A stretch of DNA of 6,089 nucleotides from CAZFCK01 sp964517355. Its GTDB lineage: Bacteria > Desulfobacterota > Desulfovibrionia > Desulfovibrionales > Desulfovibrionaceae. This document shows positions 1 to 6,089 of this stretch, piece after piece. Both the position numbers and the translations under genes were made by a program. How positions within the stretch are numbered: the stretch's first letter is position 1; each line of letters starts with the position of its first letter. A model generated the notes under the pieces. It had not been told where the DNA came from, searched no databases, and saw only the letters and a program-made list of their open reading frames with translations. Location: positions 1-6,089 of the forward strand of contig CAZFCK010000265.1 in the NCBI GenBank assembly GCA_964517355.1. Reading direction: 5' to 3'.

Positions 1-1
1 A

Positions 2-50
2 TTGGAAATTGTTTCAGGGGAGAGCCTTGTTTCAAGGCGAAAATGCGCTA
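2..50 (-). repeat. Left copy of a 49-bp perfect inverted repeat
   Basis: This segment is the exact reverse complement of 6041-6089. Read on the minus strand it begins with TAG, which is the stop codon of the enzyme gene, and runs outward to the window edge. It contains a perfect 6-bp hairpin (GCCTTG 24-29, loop TTT, CAAGGC 33-38), a weaker one (GAAA 5-8 with TTTC 12-15), and the octamer TTGTTTCA twice (9-16 and 27-34, an 18-bp period). Identity ends sharply at the TAG: the flanking bases differ between the copies. No T-run follows the hairpin on the minus strand, so it is not a classical intrinsic terminator. It is either a dispersed intergenic repeat or an end of a cassette. The outer boundary cannot be judged because the window stops there. 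Confidence 0.95.
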
Positions 51-1205
51 GCGCACTCGCCCCCGAGCGTCTACGGGCCAATATTCGGGCTGTGCGTCGG
101 GCCGCAACACGGCCAGGCGCTCGGCGAGGTTCGCCACCACGCAGGAGTGGTTGGGGATGATGCAGACCCGCGCGCCCAACGGCGGGTCGAAATCGGGCGC
201 CTGTTCTCGCGGTATGAATCCGTGCTCTTCGGAAAGCCGGGTTATGAGCGAGGGCTTTGCATCATGATGGGGCGCGTCGATCCAGCGGAGCAGGCCGTAG
301 CCGTATTCGCCCCCACCTTTGGGCGTTATGCCGTGGGGAGCCTTGTCCAGGCCGAGGACTTTGGAACCGGCGTCGATAATCAGGTTCATCGCGTTCTTGC
401 TCACCACGGAAGCAATCACGCCGAGGGCTATGTCCCGCTCTTCGCCGAGCCCCAAACGCAGGGGCGTGCGGTCCAGAAAAACGTAATTTCCCGGCCGCAA
501 TTCATGCAATCCTTCATAGGACGACGCGCCGAGAGCCGTGGGCGTGCTGCCCACTGAAAGCCGCACGTCGGGAAACCCATCCTGGAGCAGCCGCTCGCGG
601 GCGTGAAGCATCAAGCGCCTCTCTTCATGGGCGATATCGCGAACTTCCTGCACGTCTTGAGCGCCGTAGGCGTGGCCCGCATGGGAAAGAAGTCCATGCA
701 GGCGCAGGTGACGCGCCTCCGCAACCCGGCGCGCCAGCTCAAGCAACTCCTCGCCATGGGGGAGAACGCCACAGCGGTGCAGGCCGACATCTATTTTGAT
801 GTAAACCGGAAGAACAAGTCCATGCTCCGAGGCGGCCTTTTTCAAGGTTTGCAAACCATGGACGCTGTCCACCATGCAGCGCAGGGAAATCCCTTTGGCG
901 GATGCGGCGGCGCAAAGCGCCCCCGCTTTTTTGGGATTCACCACGGGATACGCGAGAAGCAGCGGTCCCAAGCCCGCGTTGATGAACACCAGGGCTTCAT
1001 CCACTTTGGACGCCGTGAGGCCGCGGGCTCCTTCCCGCAATTGAATTTGTGCGATAAAAAGACTTTTATGGGTTTTGACATGCGGCCACAATTCGAGCCC
1101 GGCGGCAGCGGCGCGGTTTTGCATCGTCCGGATATTGCGTAGTAATGTGGATAATGAGACAGCTACTTCGGGTGTATCCAGAGTCGTATTGTCGCAAAGT
1201 TGCAT
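48..1205 (-). CDS. D-serine dehydratase / D-threonine aldolase-like PLP enzyme (alanine racemase N-terminal fold)
   Basis: The predicted product is 385 residues, the usual size for this fold-type III PLP family. The N-terminus carries the LDTP motif, and the PLP lysine is expected at K44 in HVKTHKS. Further family signatures are KIDVGLHRCGV, SVGSTPT (phosphate-binding region), ELRPGNYVFLD, DAGSK, SEEHG and PNHSC near the C-terminus. In characterised D-serine dehydratases a zinc ion is held by a His and a Cys two residues apart, here H353 and C355. D-threonine aldolases as I recall them use His and Asp, so the sequence leans towards D-serine dehydratase (D-serine to pyruvate and ammonia). The substrate remains inferred. 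No signal peptide is seen, so the enzyme is cytoplasmic. The frame stays open upstream to an ATG at 1322, but the start at 1205 is preferred: it has GGGAG 8 nt upstream, begins just before the conserved LDTP region, and leaves the promoter at 1254-1280 outside the gene. The C-terminus (WPVDARGRVR) looks complete, although the stop codon is the first triplet of the flanking repeat. Confidence 0.9.
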   Translation of the reverse strand: MQLCDNTTLDTPEVAVSLSTLLRNIRTMQNRAAAAGLELWPHVKTHKSLFIAQIQLREGARGLTASKVDEALVFINAGLGPLLLAYPVVNPKKAGALCAAASAKGISLRCMVDSVHGLQTLKKAASEHGLVLPVYIKIDVGLHRCGVLPHGEELLELARRVAEARHLRLHGLLSHAGHAYGAQDVQEVRDIAHEERRLMLHARERLLQDGFPDVRLSVGSTPTALGASSYEGLHELRPGNYVFLDRTPLRLGLGEERDIALGVIASVVSKNAMNLIIDAGSKVLGLDKAPHGITPKGGGEYGYGLLRWIDAPHHDAKPSLITRLSEEHGFIPREQAPDFDPPLGARVCIIPNHSCVVANLAERLAVLRPDAQPEYWPVDARGRVR

Positions 1206-1213
1206 CGTTTTTG

Positions 1214-1218
1214 CTCCC
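1214..1218 (-). promoter_or_regulatory. Ribosome binding site deciding the enzyme start at 1205
   Basis: On the minus strand GGGAG lies 8 nt before the ATG at 1205-1203. The more upstream in-frame ATG at 1322 has only runs of A and no purine-rich Shine-Dalgarno at proper spacing, so this site fixes the start. Confidence 0.7.
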
Positions 1219-1253
1219 GAATGACATATAGTAACATTTTCAGAGGGGATAAA

Positions 1254-1280
1254 AGTATACTTAACTTGTGTCATTGCCAA
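1254..1280 (-). promoter_or_regulatory. Candidate sigma70-type promoter for the PLP enzyme
   Basis: On the minus strand a -35-like TTGGCA (1280-1275) is followed after 15 bp by a near-consensus -10, TATACT (1259-1254). The spacing is shorter than the preferred 17 bp, which may mean an activator is needed or that the -35 is weak. Transcription would start near 1247, giving a leader of about 40 nt before the ATG at 1205. The -10 sits inside a 10-bp palindrome, AAGTATACTT (1253-1262). Confidence 0.45.
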
Positions 1281-1372
1281 ATCATGTGCCAGGCTGTACC
1301 ATGCTATGGCCTGGGCAAACATTGTGGATTTTTTTTGCTTTTCCTCTATCCATTAGCTTAAGAAATTTTAAG

Positions 1373-1402
1373 TTGTAAGCATGTGTCGTTTGCTGCTATT
1401 TT
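1373..1402 (+). promoter_or_regulatory. Weak candidate promoter for the sensor kinase
   Basis: TTGTAA (1373-1378) and TATTTT (1397-1402) are separated by 18 bp and are the best sigma70-like pair seen on this strand before the kinase. Transcription would begin near 1409, downstream of the ATG at 1381, which argues for a start at 1597 or 1636 and a leader of about 190 nt or more. Other sigma factors cannot be excluded. Confidence 0.25.
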
Positions 1403-1584
1403 ATGCTGTTACTGCGGATAACATAAAACAGGCATTTTGTAACCGTATGAAGTGTCAGTGTTTATTGCTGGACATGGAGCGGCGGGGGCGAGACGGCGAA
1501 TGCCGTGAAAACAGGCGACCGGATGCTTCCGTTCCGAGTTGTCGATTTTTTCGTCAGCCAGAAATAGGAAAATGGTTTTTTGGT

Positions 1585-1590
1585 GGAGGA
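1585..1590 (+). promoter_or_regulatory. Strong Shine-Dalgarno (GGAGGA) pointing to a TTG start at 1597
   Basis: GGAGG at 1585-1589 is 7 nt from the in-frame TTG at 1597, which is ideal spacing. An ATG at 1592 is only 2 nt away and out of frame; it would open a nine-codon peptide that stops at 1619-1621. The next in-frame ATG, at 1636, has no good Shine-Dalgarno. The site can pair with early coding sequence (1654-1660), as described in the findings. Confidence 0.5.
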
Positions 1591-1596
1591 TATGGC

Positions 1597-4500
1597 TTGC
1601 GTTTTTTTATCCGCCAATTGAGCGATTTTTTTTGCATGGCGAAAAGGCCGATGCTCCACCTCCTTTCGGTTCTCGTCGTGGTGCTGTTCCATGCGGCGCC
1701 TGCCGGGGCCATGCCTGATGCGTTGCGTTTCCAACATATCACCCTCGAGCAGGGGCTTTCTCAATCGTCCGTCCTGTGTTCGGTTCAGGATGCCCAAGGG
1801 TTTCTCTGGTTCGGCACCTACGATGGCCTCAATCGTTACGATGGGTACGAATTCAAGGTCTACCGCGATGGCGACGGATTGTCGGGAAATGTGGTGCGCT
1901 CTCTTCTTGTTGACAAGGATGGTGTGTTGTGGGTCGGCACCACCGGGGGCGGACTCAACCGCTATGATCGCGACGCCGACGCCTTCACCCATTATAAACA
2001 CGATGCCGGCAATCCCTCGAGTTTGAGCAGCAATGAAGTCCTCGCCCTGTTTCAGGACAGCAGGGGCGCCCTGTGGGTCGGGACGTCCAACGGGCTCGAC
2101 CTCTTGGCGAGCGACGGCGGGTTTTTGCATCACCGCTACGAAGAGGAGCGAAAGGACAGTCTGCTGGGCATCAGCGTTTTCGCCATTACGGAAGACAACA
2201 AGGGCCGGCTTTGGGTCGGCACCGATGAGGGACTCAACCGTCTGACCCCGGATGGGGCCAGTTTCGTGCATTATGTCCATAACAATGCTGATCCATTCAG
2301 TATTGCCGCCGGCGCCGTGAAATGCCTCTACGCCGAACAGGGCGATATACTCTGGGTCGGCATAGACAAGGGGGGACTCAACCGGCTGGATGTCGGCACC
2401 GGCGCCTTTACCCTTTTTTTCCCTGAACGCTGGGTGCTCGACATTTTTAAAGACAGCCGCGGCATCCTCTGGGCGGGAACCGAAGTGGGGCTCGCGCGGC
2501 GCGTTACCAAACGCGATCCGCTTACCGGGCGCAACAGCGAGCAGTTTTTGCTCTACAGCAACAACCCCTTTGATTCCTCGTCAATCAGCCAGAACGATAT
2601 CTATACGTTGCTTGAAGACCGTTCCGGCATCCTGTGGATTGGAACCTACGGCAAGGGGCTCTGCAAACTCGACCCCAGAATTCAGGAATTCAGACTGTTG
2701 CGCAGAGAACCCTGGAATCCGGACACACTATCTGGAGAAGACGTCAACGACGTGGCGGAAGACAGGGACGGCAACCTTTGGATCGGCACCACGTACGGGG
2801 GGCTGAACAAGGTGCATCTCGAAACGCTGCATGTGGATGTCTATAAAAACGATCCCCTGAATCCCGGCTCGTTTCCCGCGGTTGAAATACGCGATATGTG
2901 CCTGGATGAAGACGGCTCGCTCTGGATGGGCACCTCTGATGCCGGAGTGATTCATTTTTTTCCGGATAGGGGTACCTGGAACTGCTATGCCCATAAGGCG
3001 GGTTCTCCCAACTCGTTGAACAGCAACAATGTGTATTCCATTTATGATGACCGCAAGGGCTCGATCTGGGTGGGGATGAGCAAGTCGGGACTGAATCGCC
3101 TGAATAAGAAAACCGGCGAAGTTACGCACTTTACGGCTGATCCGGGCAACCCTTCCGCTTTAAGCCACAAACGTGTGCGGACCATAATGGAATGGGGCGG
3201 CTATATGTGGCTCGGCACGAACAACGGGCTCAACCGCCTTGATACGAAAACACTGGAGTTCACCCATTGGGAAGCGGATGAAAACAAGCCCGACGCCTTG
3301 ACCAACTGCCGCGTCACAGCGCTTTTGCCCGGCCCCACGGAAAAAACCCTCTGGGTCGGAACGCACAACGGCCTCAACCTTTTCAATATGGAGAGCGGCA
3401 CGTTCCAACGCTTTACAAAGGAACAGGGCTACGGCTTCGCCAGCGGATCAATCGCCGCCATGCTCAGAGATCTCGACGGCAGACTGTGGATCAGCACCTT
3501 CAGGGGGTTGAGCAGGTTTGATCCACGCAGCGGCGAGGTGTTCAACTACACTCCAGCCGACGGCTTGCAAGGATACGAATTTCTGGACAACAGTTGTTTT
3601 CGCAACTCCAGGGGCGAATTGTTCTTCGGGGGCTATAACGGGCTGACCTGGTTCGATCCCAAGCGCATTATGGCCAACCCCCATGTTCCTCCCGTGGTGC
3701 TCACCGGTGTGCGGGTGATGAACAAGCCACTTGAGACCCCGCGCAATCTCGCCACTCTTGATTTTTTGCACCTGTCCCCTGATGCGGATTTTTTCTCCTT
3801 TACCTTCGCTGGGTTGGATTTCGTCAGTCCCAAACACAATACCTATGCGTACAAGCTTGAGGGGTTCGACAAGGATTGGGTGAACATCGGTGTCGAACGT
3901 TCCGCCACATATACGAATATCGATCCGGGCGTCTATTTGTTTCGGGCTCGCGCGGCGAACAGCGACGGCGTATGGAACGATGCGGGACTGTTTCTGCACC
4001 TCGAAATAGCTCCCCCGTTCTGGGGGACGCTGTGGTTCAGGGTCATCGCTCTGGCTACCGGTGTGGCGCTGTTGTGGCTGTTTTACACCATGCGTGTTCG
4101 CGTCATTAAGCGGCAGCATCAACGGTTGGAAGCCCAGGTGAACGCGCGCAAGGAGGAATTGGCTCGAACATATGGACAACTACAGGGAATCATGGAGCAT
4201 TCGCCCAGCGCGATAGCCTTGAAGGATGCTCATGGCCGCTATTTTCTCGCCAATCCCCGTTTCGGCGAATTTTACGGGGTGCCGTATGAAGCTGTGGAGG
4301 GCTTGACGGATTACGATATCCTCGACCCCAAAAACGCGGCCGGATGCGCCGTCGCCGATCAGGCCGTATGGCAGACGCACGGCGCCAAGATTTTCGAGCA
4401 ACGCATAGGGGAGCAGCTCTATATGGTGCAGCGTTTCGCGCTTTGCGGCGACAAGGGCGAACCCTATGCGATATGCAGCATAGTTACCGATATTACCGAG

Positions 4501-5982
4501 CGTAGCGTTGTGGAGGACGCGCTGAAAGCCAGCGAAGCGCGCTACAGAACGTTGATTGCGAATTTCCCGGAGGGGTTTGTAGGACTTTATGATCAGGATT
4601 TGCGCGTCACTTTGGCCGATGGCGCCGAATTCGCCCCCTTGGGCCTGAACAAGCACGCCGTGCAAGGCAAACCCATCTTCGAGCTTTTGCCGTTGGAGGC
4701 GTGCGGGAAACTGGAATATGCCTTTCGCGCCGCTCTCAACGGCGTCTCCTCGACAATAGAGTGCCATATCAAAGGGCGCGATTTCGATGTGCGCACGCTC
4801 CCCATAATGGATGAAGACGATCATGTGCTGTCCGGAATGATCGTTGCGCGCAACATTACCATGCGCAACGAAGCGGAAAAAGCGCGCATGGAATCGGAGC
4901 AGCTGTATCGCAGCATCGCCCAGCTTTCACCGGACGCCATCTTTGTGCATGGCGCGAACGGGATTCTTTTCGCTAACCGCGCCGCGGTGCACATGCTGGG
5001 CGTAGCGAGTCAGGCGCAGCTTGTGGGGCGCCCCATGCTCTCCCTGGTGCAGGAGGATCAGGCGCAAATTTTGCAAGAACTGTTTTCCTTGGCAAGAGAG
5101 AGCAACAGTCCCACGCATCTGGTGGAGATTCAGCTCACAGCCGGACATGGGGGCGTGCTGCATGTGGAAATGGCCACCGTGCCCATCATGTTTATGGAAA
5201 AAGCGGCGCTGTTGACCATTGGCAGGGATATTACCGAGAAGAAATTGCTTATGGCCGAGACCATGCGCTCCGCACAGTTGGCTTCCCTGGGAGAACTGGC
5301 TGCGGGAGTGGCGCACGAAATCAATAACCCCATAAACGGAATCATCAATTTTGCGGAACTCATCAGAGACGATCCCAAAAAGCGTCTGACTTACGAGGAT
5401 TTACCAGAGCGGATCATTAAAGAAGGGGAACGCATCGCCACCATCGTGCGGACCCTGCTCAGTTTTTCCAAGGGGCAGGGTGAAGCGCCCACCATCGCAG
5501 CTGTGGACGCAGTTCTCGAGGACGCGCTCAGATTGTGCCAAAATCAGCTGGAAAGAGACGGCATAAAGATACAGGTGCGCATTGCGGGCGATATGCCCCC
5601 GTTTCGCGGCAAACCCGGTGAGTTGCAACAGGTGTTCATCAACCTCCTCTCGAACGCCAGGGCCGCGATAAACCAACGTTTTGGAACTGAAAAATTTGGA
5701 AAATTGCTTGAGGTGGATGTCGATACCACGCGGTGGAAAGATCGGACCATGGTGCGCATAGCCTTTACGGACAACGGCGTCGGGATTGAACCCGCCGTGA
5801 TGGAACGCATGTTTGAGCCGTTTTACAGCACCAAACCCCGCAATGAAGGCACGGGGCTGGGGCTTTCCATTTGCCATGGCATCATTCAGGATCATGAGGG
5901 AAGATTCTATTTTCAAAGCGAACCCGGAAACGGCACAAAGGCCGTTGTGGAGGTTCCCGCGTGGCATGCGTCGGATATGTAG
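1597..5982 (+). CDS. Large membrane sensor histidine kinase: 14-blade Reg_prop double propeller, Y_Y_Y, three PAS, HisKA, HATPase
   Basis: From the TTG at 1597 the product is 1461 residues. In order: a signal peptide (about 1-38, ending APAGA); fourteen Reg_prop blades with the LW(V/I)GT..GLNR(L/Y)D pattern (about 45-697), the key aromatic recurring at 71, 112, 160, 206, 253, 292, 347, 395, 443, 491, 538, 586, 631 and 676; a Y_Y_Y Ig-like domain (699-806); a transmembrane helix (about 813-832); and a charged coiled-coil linker (833-862). Three PAS domains follow (about 863-969, 975-1095 and 1100-1216), the first and last ending in DITE-type motifs. HisKA has the H-box AHEINNP with the expected phospho-acceptor at H1240. 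The ATPase domain has an N-box (INLLSN, 1348-1353), DNGVG (1392-1396), an F-box (FEPFYSTKP) and GTGLGL (1418-1423), so it looks catalytically intact. The propellers face the periplasm and should bind a ligand. This layout resembles the sensor half of Bacteroides hybrid two-component systems, but there is no receiver or DNA-binding domain, so a separate response regulator is required; none is in this window. The start is uncertain: 1597 has the best Shine-Dalgarno, 1636 (ATG, MAKRP) gives a more compact signal peptide, and the frame is open from 1381. Confidence 0.93.
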   Translation: MRFFIRQLSDFFCMAKRPMLHLLSVLVVVLFHAAPAGAMPDALRFQHITLEQGLSQSSVLCSVQDAQGFLWFGTYDGLNRYDGYEFKVYRDGDGLSGNVVRSLLVDKDGVLWVGTTGGGLNRYDRDADAFTHYKHDAGNPSSLSSNEVLALFQDSRGALWVGTSNGLDLLASDGGFLHHRYEEERKDSLLGISVFAITEDNKGRLWVGTDEGLNRLTPDGASFVHYVHNNADPFSIAAGAVKCLYAEQGDILWVGIDKGGLNRLDVGTGAFTLFFPERWVLDIFKDSRGILWAGTEVGLARRVTKRDPLTGRNSEQFLLYSNNPFDSSSISQNDIYTLLEDRSGILWIGTYGKGLCKLDPRIQEFRLLRREPWNPDTLSGEDVNDVAEDRDGNLWIGTTYGGLNKVHLETLHVDVYKNDPLNPGSFPAVEIRDMCLDEDGSLWMGTSDAGVIHFFPDRGTWNCYAHKAGSPNSLNSNNVYSIYDDRKGSIWVGMSKSGLNRLNKKTGEVTHFTADPGNPSALSHKRVRTIMEWGGYMWLGTNNGLNRLDTKTLEFTHWEADENKPDALTNCRVTALLPGPTEKTLWVGTHNGLNLFNMESGTFQRFTKEQGYGFASGSIAAMLRDLDGRLWISTFRGLSRFDPRSGEVFNYTPADGLQGYEFLDNSCFRNSRGELFFGGYNGLTWFDPKRIMANPHVPPVVLTGVRVMNKPLETPRNLATLDFLHLSPDADFFSFTFAGLDFVSPKHNTYAYKLEGFDKDWVNIGVERSATYTNIDPGVYLFRARAANSDGVWNDAGLFLHLEIAPPFWGTLWFRVIALATGVALLWLFYTMRVRVIKRQHQRLEAQVNARKEELARTYGQLQGIMEHSPSAIALKDAHGRYFLANPRFGEFYGVPYEAVEGLTDYDILDPKNAAGCAVADQAVWQTHGAKIFEQRIGEQLYMVQRFALCGDKGEPYAICSIVTDITERSVVEDALKASEARYRTLIANFPEGFVGLYDQDLRVTLADGAEFAPLGLNKHAVQGKPIFELLPLEACGKLEYAFRAALNGVSSTIECHIKGRDFDVRTLPIMDEDDHVLSGMIVARNITMRNEAEKARMESEQLYRSIAQLSPDAIFVHGANGILFANRAAVHMLGVASQAQLVGRPMLSLVQEDQAQILQELFSLARESNSPTHLVEIQLTAGHGGVLHVEMATVPIMFMEKAALLTIGRDITEKKLLMAETMRSAQLASLGELAAGVAHEINNPINGIINFAELIRDDPKKRLTYEDLPERIIKEGERIATIVRTLLSFSKGQGEAPTIAAVDAVLEDALRLCQNQLERDGIKIQVRIAGDMPPFRGKPGELQQVFINLLSNARAAINQRFGTEKFGKLLEVDVDTTRWKDRTMVRIAFTDNGVGIEPAVMERMFEPFYSTKPRNEGTGLGLSICHGIIQDHEGRFYFQSEPGNGTKAVVEVPAWHASDM

Positions 5983-6011
5983 AATAGTTTTTGGATTTGC
6001 TTTTGAGCGCG

Positions 6012-6040
6012 AAAGCCCGCGGCTTTATTTGTGTTCCTTT
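6012..6040 (+). terminator. Likely intrinsic terminator of the sensor kinase gene
   Basis: AAAGCC (6012-6017) pairs perfectly with GGCTTT (6021-6026) around a CGC loop, followed by a T-rich tail (ATTTGTGTTCCTTTT). It starts 29 nt after the kinase stop codon. The stem is short and the tail is interrupted, so efficiency may be moderate. It lies between the gene and the right repeat, so the repeat is not needed to end this transcript. Confidence 0.6.
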
Positions 6041-6089
6041 TAGCGCATTTTCGCCTTGAAACAAGGCTCTCCCCTGAAACAATTTCCAA
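6041..6089 (+). repeat. Right copy of the 49-bp perfect inverted repeat
   Basis: This is the exact reverse complement of 2-50 with no mismatch. It begins with TAG at 6041, 58 nt after the kinase stop codon, and continues to the window end. The hairpin is GCCTTG 6053-6058, loop AAA, CAAGGC 6062-6067. The orientation relative to the kinase is the same as that of the left copy relative to the enzyme gene: both begin with TAGCGC on the coding strand and lie 3' of the gene. Confidence 0.95.

Larger units (their letters stand above)
1206..1596. other. Divergent intergenic region between the enzyme and the sensor kinase
   Basis: This 391-bp stretch separates the two preferred start codons. It is AT-rich up to about 1460, then mixed, and holds four T6-T8 tracts just before and after the kinase start. 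Visible elements are the enzyme promoter and RBS, a candidate kinase promoter (1373-1402), and two short inverted repeats (CTTAA/TTAAG at 1357-1372, TGTTA/TAACA at 1407-1423). It also has two small leader hairpins: ACGGC/GCCGT around a GAAT loop at 1493-1506, and CGGA/TCCG at 1520-1531. The kinase reading frame is open back to an ATG at 1381, but that ATG and those at 1447 and 1474 lack a Shine-Dalgarno, and the encoded peptide shows no recognisable domain. I see no tRNA, known riboswitch or credible separate small gene. Confidence 0.6.

Noticed and set aside
24..38. Repeat hairpin as a classical intrinsic terminator for the enzyme gene
   Set aside because: In the direction of transcription the T-run precedes the hairpin, and the bases after it are C-rich.
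9..557. Long open frame antisense to the enzyme gene that reads through the left repeat
   Set aside because: It lies opposite a well-supported family member and has no recognisable domain. The matching N-terminal peptide in the frame at 5882-6082 arises only because both start inside the shared repeat.
1206..1322. N-terminal extension of the enzyme to an ATG at 1322
   Set aside because: The extra 39 residues have no family counterpart, the 1322 start lacks a Shine-Dalgarno, and the extension would overlap the best promoter.
1493..1531. Leader hairpins as a known riboswitch such as a cyclic-di-GMP aptamer
   Set aside because: The two hairpins are short (5 and 4 bp), and I could not find the conserved bases of any riboswitch class that I know.
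1381..1596. N-terminal extension of the kinase, or a separate small gene, from the ATG at 1381
   Set aside because: There is no good Shine-Dalgarno at 1381, 1447 or 1474, the peptide is Cys/Arg-rich and unlike the kinase, and it would bury the signal peptide inside the protein. It is kept only as an alternative start.
1462..2280. Long minus-strand frame opposite the kinase N-terminal half
   Set aside because: It is antisense to clear Reg_prop blades, shows no domain, and is explained by codon bias in the repeated blade sequence. The other antisense frames in the kinase gene were rejected for the same reason.
1..6089. Insertion sequence or composite transposon
   Set aside because: There is no transposase or integrase frame in any reading direction, and no target duplication can be seen because the window ends at the repeats.

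Overview
The window carries two divergently transcribed genes on a 6.1-kb segment whose two ends are the same 49-bp sequence in opposite orientation. The composition (moderately GC-rich coding sequence, AT-rich intergenic region) and the large periplasmic propeller plus multi-PAS histidine kinase suggest a Gram-negative, perhaps a member of the Desulfovibrionaceae. That taxonomic guess is inference from style and is not shown by a marker gene.

Layout: positions 2-50 are the left copy of the repeat. From 1205 down to 48 on the minus strand lies a fold-type III PLP enzyme of the D-serine dehydratase / D-threonine aldolase-like family, with a His-X-Cys metal site typical of the D-serine dehydratase branch. 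Positions 1206-1596 are a divergent regulatory region with a good sigma70-type promoter for the enzyme, a weaker candidate promoter and a long leader for the other gene, and several small inverted repeats. From about 1597 to 5982 on the plus strand lies one very large sensor histidine kinase: signal peptide, 14 propeller blades (two seven-bladed propellers), a Y_Y_Y domain, one membrane helix, a linker, three PAS domains, HisKA and HATPase. A short intrinsic terminator follows at 6012-6040, and the right copy of the repeat fills 6041-6089.

How the parts may work together: the kinase probably binds a ligand in the periplasm and phosphorylates a response regulator that is not encoded here. The enzyme is a cytoplasmic D-amino-acid (or beta-hydroxy-amino-acid) lyase. 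Their shared divergent region makes co-regulation plausible, but nothing in the sequence proves a functional link. There is no transposase, integrase, CRISPR array or RNA gene in the window. The most notable unexplained structure is the pair of perfect 49-bp inverted repeats, which sit immediately 3' of both genes in the same orientation relative to each gene.
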